Source of the DNA: Streptomyces sp. NBC_00510
Lineage (GTDB): Bacteria; Actinomycetota; Actinomycetes; Streptomycetales; Streptomycetaceae
Length of the DNA stretch: 64,000 bases
Direction of reading: 5' to 3'
NCBI GenBank assembly: GCA_036013505.1
Contig: CP107851.1
Coordinates: 8,976,001-9,040,000, forward strand
In this document: one piece after another, positions 60,145-64,000 of the stretch
Layout of the letters: each line of letters begins with the position of its first letter
Position numbering within the stretch: position 1 is the first letter of the stretch
The notes under the pieces: model-generated
Databases searched by the model: none
Seen by the model: the letters and a program-made list of their open reading frames with translations, nothing else
Told to the model about the DNA's origin: nothing
Position numbers and translations under genes: made by a program

Positions 60145-61389
60145 TCAGCGGGCCTGGGCGGGCGTGACGACCTCGGTGATGCCGCGGGCGGCCAGGTGTG
60201 CCGCGTCCGCGGCCCGGTCGGCGAGCACCAGGGCGGGCCGTACGCCCCGGGCGGTCAGCGCGGCCCACGCCTCGAATACCTCGCCGCCGGGGGCGCATCC
60301 GGCCCGGCGGGGCGCCGTCAGGGCGTCGCCCACGTCGACGACGAGCGCGGTCGTCCGCGGCCGCGGCGCGTACCCCCGGTCGCGCAGCTCCGCCACGGCG
60401 CGGGCCACGGCGGTGCCCGCCGGCTTGACCTCGCGGTCGTTGGTGAGGAGCCCGAGGGTGTACTCGAGTTCGGGGAAGTCGGCGAGGGACCGGGCGACGT
60501 CGTGCGAGCACCACCAGGTCACCCCCCACACGTCCTCGCAGTCCAGGGCGCCCGCGACGGTGGCGGTGGCGAACGCCGCCGCGTGCTCGGGCGGCACCAC
60601 CGGCGCGGGGGCGCCGACCTCCTGGAGCCAGACCGGGCGGTGCGGATCGGTGGCCCAGGCCTTCGACAGTTCGATCAGGTACGCGGCGTGGTGCTCGGTG
60701 GCCGCGCCCGCGTGGCCGTGGCGCTGGGCCGTTCCGTTGAAGACCCAGGAGTGGACCGCGGTCGCGAAGCCGAGGCGGGCGGCCTGCGCGGGGGTGAAGG
60801 CGTGGTCGTCCTGGTACCAGGCGGCGTCGTACTCGGCGTGCAGGTGGAGCTTGCCGGGGGCGCCGCGCTCGCACGCGTCGAGCATCAGGCGCAGCCAGGC
60901 CTCCGCCTCGGCCGGGCCGATGGGGTCCGGGTCCGGGTGCGGCGGGCCGGAGAACTGGTTGATCTCGTTGCCCACGGTCATGCCGAGGAAGTTGGGCCGG
61001 TCGGCGAGCGCGGCGGCGAGCGTGCGCAGGTACTCGGCCTCGGCGGCGACGACGTCCGGGTCGGTGAAGATGTTCCGGCGGTGCCAGGCGGCCGTCCAGG
61101 AGGGCAGGAAGTCGAAGCTCGACAGGTGGCCCTGCAACCCGTCCACGTTGACGTCCAGGCCGTGCTCGGCTGCGGCGTCGACCAGCGCGACCAGCTGCTC
61201 CACGGCGCGCGGCCGGATCAGGGTGCGGTTGGGCTGGAACAGCGGCCACAGCGGGAAGACCCGGATGTGGTCCAGGCCGAGGCGGGCGATGGACTCCAGA
61301 TCGGCGCGGACGGCGTCGAGGTCGAAGTCGAGCCAGTGGTGGAACCAGCCCTGGCTGGGCGTGTAGTTGACGCCGAAGCGCGGTGTCAT
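60145..61389 (-). CDS. Cytoplasmic GH5-like glycosidase
   Basis: 414 aa from ATG 61389. (beta/alpha)8 glycosidase: FGVNYTPSQGWFHHWLDFD, IRVFPLWPLFQP, acid/base in MTVGNEINQFSG and nucleophile in PVWLQEVGAPAP. No signal peptide, so it likely acts on imported oligosaccharides. It resembles mannanase- or mannosidase-type GH5/GH2-like clan A enzymes; substrate unproven. Divergent from a LacI gene with two operators between them. Confidence 0.8.
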   Translation of the reverse strand: MTPRFGVNYTPSQGWFHHWLDFDLDAVRADLESIARLGLDHIRVFPLWPLFQPNRTLIRPRAVEQLVALVDAAAEHGLDVNVDGLQGHLSSFDFLPSWTAAWHRRNIFTDPDVVAAEAEYLRTLAAALADRPNFLGMTVGNEINQFSGPPHPDPDPIGPAEAEAWLRLMLDACERGAPGKLHLHAEYDAAWYQDDHAFTPAQAARLGFATAVHSWVFNGTAQRHGHAGAATEHHAAYLIELSKAWATDPHRPVWLQEVGAPAPVVPPEHAAAFATATVAGALDCEDVWGVTWWCSHDVARSLADFPELEYTLGLLTNDREVKPAGTAVARAVAELRDRGYAPRPRTTALVVDVGDALTAPRRAGCAPGGEVFEAWAALTARGVRPALVLADRAADAAHLAARGITEVVTPAQAR

Positions 61390-61619
61390 GGCGGTCCCGT
61401 GATTGTACGAGCTGGGGTGGGCGCGCGGCGGCGGAACCGGTGGTCGCGGGGCGGTCGGGGGATGTCCGTCCCGTGATCGGCGCGGCTGGGGGAGTCGCCG
61501 CCGGCGCCCACGACAAGGTGACACCGCGCTCCGGGAAAGTCAACTCGCCTCTCTCACCTACGTTTTGGGGCCGCGAAGTCGCAGGTCAACGGTGTGCAAA
61601 GGGAATTCGGGCGTCAGCG

Positions 61620-61657
61620 CTAATGCGCTTTAGAACCCCGCCGCTCAAGCGCTTTAG
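61620..61657. promoter_or_regulatory. Two LacI-type operators
   Basis: CTAATGCGCTTTAG (61620-61633) and CTCAAGCGCTTTAG (61644-61657) are imperfect copies of the dyad CTAAAGCGCTTTAG, 24 bp apart centre to centre, between the divergent glycosidase and lacI genes. AAGCGCTT-centred palindromes are usual for the LacI family. Confidence 0.7.
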
Positions 61658-61833
61658 TGCCCAACCCTCCCGGGCTGGGGGATACTGGTCCCCGCGTCGC
61701 GCCGCCCGGGGCCCGGCGCGTACGACGTCAGGCGGAAGATCCGAGGGGGCCCACGATCGCGGCGCACGAGCCACCGGTGGAGCCGCCGCCCGCTGCCCGG
61801 ACCGGCCGGCGCGTCCCCGCACGGCGCCCCACG

Positions 61834-62862
61834 ATGAAGGACATCGCCCGGCGGGCGGGCGTCTCGGAGAGCGCCGTGTCCTTCGCCCTCAACGACCGCC
61901 CCGGGGTCTCCGAGACCACCCGCTGGCGTGTGCGCCGGGTCGCCGACCAGCTCGGCTGGCGGGCCAGCACCGCCGCGCGGGCCCTGTCGGGGGAGGGCGC
62001 CGCCACCGTGGGCCTGGTGCTCGCCCGCCCGGCGAGCTCGCTGGGCATCGAGTCGTTCTTCCTCCAGCTCGTCTCGGGCATCCAGGAGGTGCTGTCCGAA
62101 CGCCACCTCGGCCTGCTCTTCCGGGTGGTGGCGGACGCCGAGGAGGAGTGCGCGGTCTACCGCAGGTGGTGGGCCGAGCAGCGGGTCGACGGGGTCATCG
62201 TCGTGGACCCGCGGATCGGCGATCCCCGGCCGGCCCTCCTGGACGCCCTGGGCCTGCCCGCCGTGGTGGTCGGCGGCCGCGACGTAGACCGTGAACCGCA
62301 CGAGCCGGTCGCGTACCCGGTGATCTCCACCGTCCGGGTGGACGACGCGGCTGCCATGGGCGCGATCGTCGACCACCTGGCGGGGCTGGGCCACCGCCGT
62401 GTCGTACACGTCGCGGGCCTGGCCGGCCTGGCGCACACCACGCGCCGCATCGGCTCGCTGCGGTCTGGGGCCGCGCGCCTGGGGATGTCCGGCGTCCGCT
62501 CCGTCACCACCGACTACTCCGAGGGTCAGGGCGCCGAGGCCACCTGCCTCGCGCTGGCCGGCCCCGAGCCGCCCACGGCGATCATCTACGACAACGACGT
62601 GATGGCGGTCGCGGGCGCCGCTGTGGCCCTCAGCATGGGCCTGTCCGTACCGCGCGACCTGTCGGTCGTCGCCTGGGAGGACTCGGCGCTCTGCCGGGCC
62701 ACGCATCCGCGCCTGACCGCCCTGGACCGCGACGCGACGGCCTTCGGGCGGCGTGCGGCGGCGGAACTGGTCTGCCTGCTCGGCGGCCGCCCGGCCCGCG
62801 ACGTGGCCCAGCCGACGCCGGCACTCGTCGTCCGCGACAGCACGGCGCCGCCGCGCGGCTGA
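61834..62862 (+). CDS. LacI-family regulator
   Basis: 342 aa from ATG 61834; the frame is open back to 61657 and an earlier start (for example GTG 61777) cannot be excluded, as no clear ribosome site precedes the ATG. HTH and hinge: MKDIARRAGVSESAVSFALNDRPGVSETTRWRV then ARALSGEGAATVGL. Periplasmic-binding-type sugar domain follows (IVDHLAGLGHRRVVHVAG, AIIYDNDVMAVAG, VVAWEDSALC). It probably represses the divergent glycosidase gene until a sugar binds. Confidence 0.9.
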   Translation: MKDIARRAGVSESAVSFALNDRPGVSETTRWRVRRVADQLGWRASTAARALSGEGAATVGLVLARPASSLGIESFFLQLVSGIQEVLSERHLGLLFRVVADAEEECAVYRRWWAEQRVDGVIVVDPRIGDPRPALLDALGLPAVVVGGRDVDREPHEPVAYPVISTVRVDDAAAMGAIVDHLAGLGHRRVVHVAGLAGLAHTTRRIGSLRSGAARLGMSGVRSVTTDYSEGQGAEATCLALAGPEPPTAIIYDNDVMAVAGAAVALSMGLSVPRDLSVVAWEDSALCRATHPRLTALDRDATAFGRRAAAELVCLLGGRPARDVAQPTPALVVRDSTAPPRG

Positions 62863-62907
62863 GCGCGCACTTGCCCTGGAGCGCACTCCAGCTCCGAGCG
62901 TGGGGGC

Positions 62908-63876
62908 ATGACAGCTCAGACCAGGATCGGAACCGGATTCGGTGCCCGCACGATCGCGCGGGAGGTGCTGCGCGGGATCGACCTCACCGGGAAGCTCGCA
63001 GTCGTCACCGGTGGTCACGCGGGCCTCGGACGGGAGACCACACGCGCCCTCGCCGGCGCGGGCGCCCACGTCGTGGTGGCCGCCCGGCGTCCCGAAGTAG
63101 CAAGGGAGGCCCTCGTGGGGATCGGCGGAACGGAGGCGGACGCGCTCGACCTCGCCGACCTCGACAGCGTCCGCGGCTTCTCCGAGCGCTTCCTCGCCTC
63201 CGGCCGCGGCATCGACCTGCTGATCGGCAACGCCGGGATCATGGCCTGCCCGGAGACCCGGGTGGGCCCGGGCTGGGAGGCGCAGTTCGCCACCAACCAC
63301 CTCGGGCACCACGCCCTGGTCAACCGGTTGTGGCCGGCGCTCGCCAGGCGTGGTGGGCGCGTGGTCTCGGTGTCCTCGCAGGGCCATCAGCTTTCGGGCA
63401 TCCGCTGGGACGACGTCATGTTCGAGCGCGACTACGACAAGTGGGCGGCGTACGGGCAGGCGAAGACCGCGAACGCGCTGTTCGCCGTCGAGCTGGACCG
63501 GCTGGGCCGGGAGGCGGGTGTACGGGCGTTCTCGGTGCACCCGGGCGTGATCCTCACGGACCTGGCCCGTCACGTCCCGCTGGAGGAGAGGGTCGCCGCG
63601 GGCTGGATCGACGCGGAGGGCAACCCCGCCGATCCGGCGCTCAAGACACCGCAGCAGGGCGCGGCGACCCAGGTCTGGGCCGCCACGTCACCGATGCTCG
63701 CCGGCAGGGGCGGTCTCTACTGCGAGGACTGCGACGTGGCGGAACGCCTCACCGAGGACGCGGACGGGCTCACCGGCGGGGTCCGCGACCACGCCGCCGA
63801 CCCCGAGCAGGCCGCGCGCCTGTGGCGGCTGTCCGCGGAGCTGACCGGCGTCGACGCGTTCGCCGCGGGCGCCTGA
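62908..63876 (+). CDS. Short-chain dehydrogenase/reductase
   Basis: 322 aa from ATG 62908. LAVVTGGHAGLGRETTRALAGAG (NAD-binding Gly motif), LLIGNAGIM (NAG), SVSSQGH and the YGQAKTANALF YxxxK motif. The long-form SDR of the WWOX/retinol-dehydrogenase-like group; many oxidise or reduce unknown alcohols. It follows lacI by 45 bp in the same direction and could be read with it. Confidence 0.9.
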   Translation: MTAQTRIGTGFGARTIAREVLRGIDLTGKLAVVTGGHAGLGRETTRALAGAGAHVVVAARRPEVAREALVGIGGTEADALDLADLDSVRGFSERFLASGRGIDLLIGNAGIMACPETRVGPGWEAQFATNHLGHHALVNRLWPALARRGGRVVSVSSQGHQLSGIRWDDVMFERDYDKWAAYGQAKTANALFAVELDRLGREAGVRAFSVHPGVILTDLARHVPLEERVAAGWIDAEGNPADPALKTPQQGAATQVWAATSPMLAGRGGLYCEDCDVAERLTEDADGLTGGVRDHAADPEQAARLWRLSAELTGVDAFAAGA

Positions 63877-63909
63877 ACGCCCCCGCCCCCGGGCGCCGCG
63901 CGGCCGGTC

Positions 63910-64000
63910 TCAGGCCGTCGCGCCCGCGGTGGGGCGGAACCGGGCGCTGGGGCCGGGGCGGCGGTCGACCTCTTCCGGGGCGTCGATCACATGGCCCTCG
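63910..64000 (-). CDS. C-terminal fragment of a gene running out of the window
   Basis: The last 29 codons read EGHVIDAPEEVDRRPGPSAR and on to GATA before TGA at 63910. Third-position GC is high, as in real genes here. No family can be given from this part. Confidence 0.55.
   Translation of the reverse strand, partial: EGHVIDAPEEVDRRPGPSARFRPTAGATA

Overview
The window is high-GC DNA with strong third-position G/C bias. Purine-rich (GGAGG-type) ribosome sites and GTG starts are frequent, and a rare TTA codon sits at the start of one gene. The gene families present (an AA10 polysaccharide monooxygenase, a DUF397/Xre/ATPase trio, SpoIIE phosphatases, a Pls/PosA-like protein) point to a Streptomyces chromosome, probably away from the core. 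About 65 protein genes or gene remnants and one tRNA-like gene are supported; no CRISPR array, prophage or rRNA is seen.

1-5.3 kb: secreted enzymes and a repeat protein. A truncated CBM3-GH16-like enzyme faces, across a bidirectional terminator, a tightly coupled pair encoding a PI-PLC-like protein and a GH5 cellulase; the cellulase has TTA as codon 5. Next comes a small secreted protein made of eleven AWVGPG repeats, encoded by a 57-bp minisatellite.

5.5-15.2 kb: the most striking locus, a five-gene leftward operon ending in a strong hairpin. In transcription order it encodes a carrier-protein/six-TM/three-LbH protein related in layout to the C-terminal part of epsilon-polylysine-type synthetases, an NRPS (half-C, A, PCP, TE), a SyrP-like Fe(II)/2-oxoglutarate oxygenase, SbnB and SbnA. 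SbnA and SbnB make L-2,3-diaminopropionate. A 77-codon ORF coupled at both ends lies between sbnB and sbnA, and a 21-codon upstream ORF lies in the long leader. I read this as an unusual diaminopropionate-based peptide or polymer pathway in which the adenylation domain and the membrane 'polymerase' are on separate proteins.

15.3-43.9 kb: mostly ordinary actinobacterial genes. These are a Ser/Thr kinase with a coupled membrane partner, a membrane-anchored AA10 LPMO, a questin-oxidase-like protein, several regulator/target pairs with visible operators (PadR, MerR, LysR), transporters (FUSC, MFS, EamA), two SpoIIE phosphatases, an anchored S1 protease, a baeRF3-like protein and small Zn-finger proteins. 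At about 20,577 two divergent genes (TetR and an epimerase) have both lost their 5' ends at one join. A 298-bp MITE-like element occupies 33,279-33,576.

44-47.4 kb: a decayed accessory patch of small orphan genes, two gene remnants with frameshifts, two copies of an IS terminus (one leading into an IS5-type transposase start), and an atypical tRNA-Trp-like gene at its edge.

47.4-64 kb: a VOC protein, a DUF574 methyltransferase next to an Xre/DUF397/ATPase trio with an iterated operator, a D-2-hydroxyacid dehydrogenase, a LysR gene, a CGNR regulator divergent from a ketopantoate-reductase-like gene, a Tat lipoprotein hydrolase, an ACP-like protein without the attachment serine, a methyltransferase, sthA, a glycosidase/LacI pair with two operators, an SDR gene and a truncated last gene.
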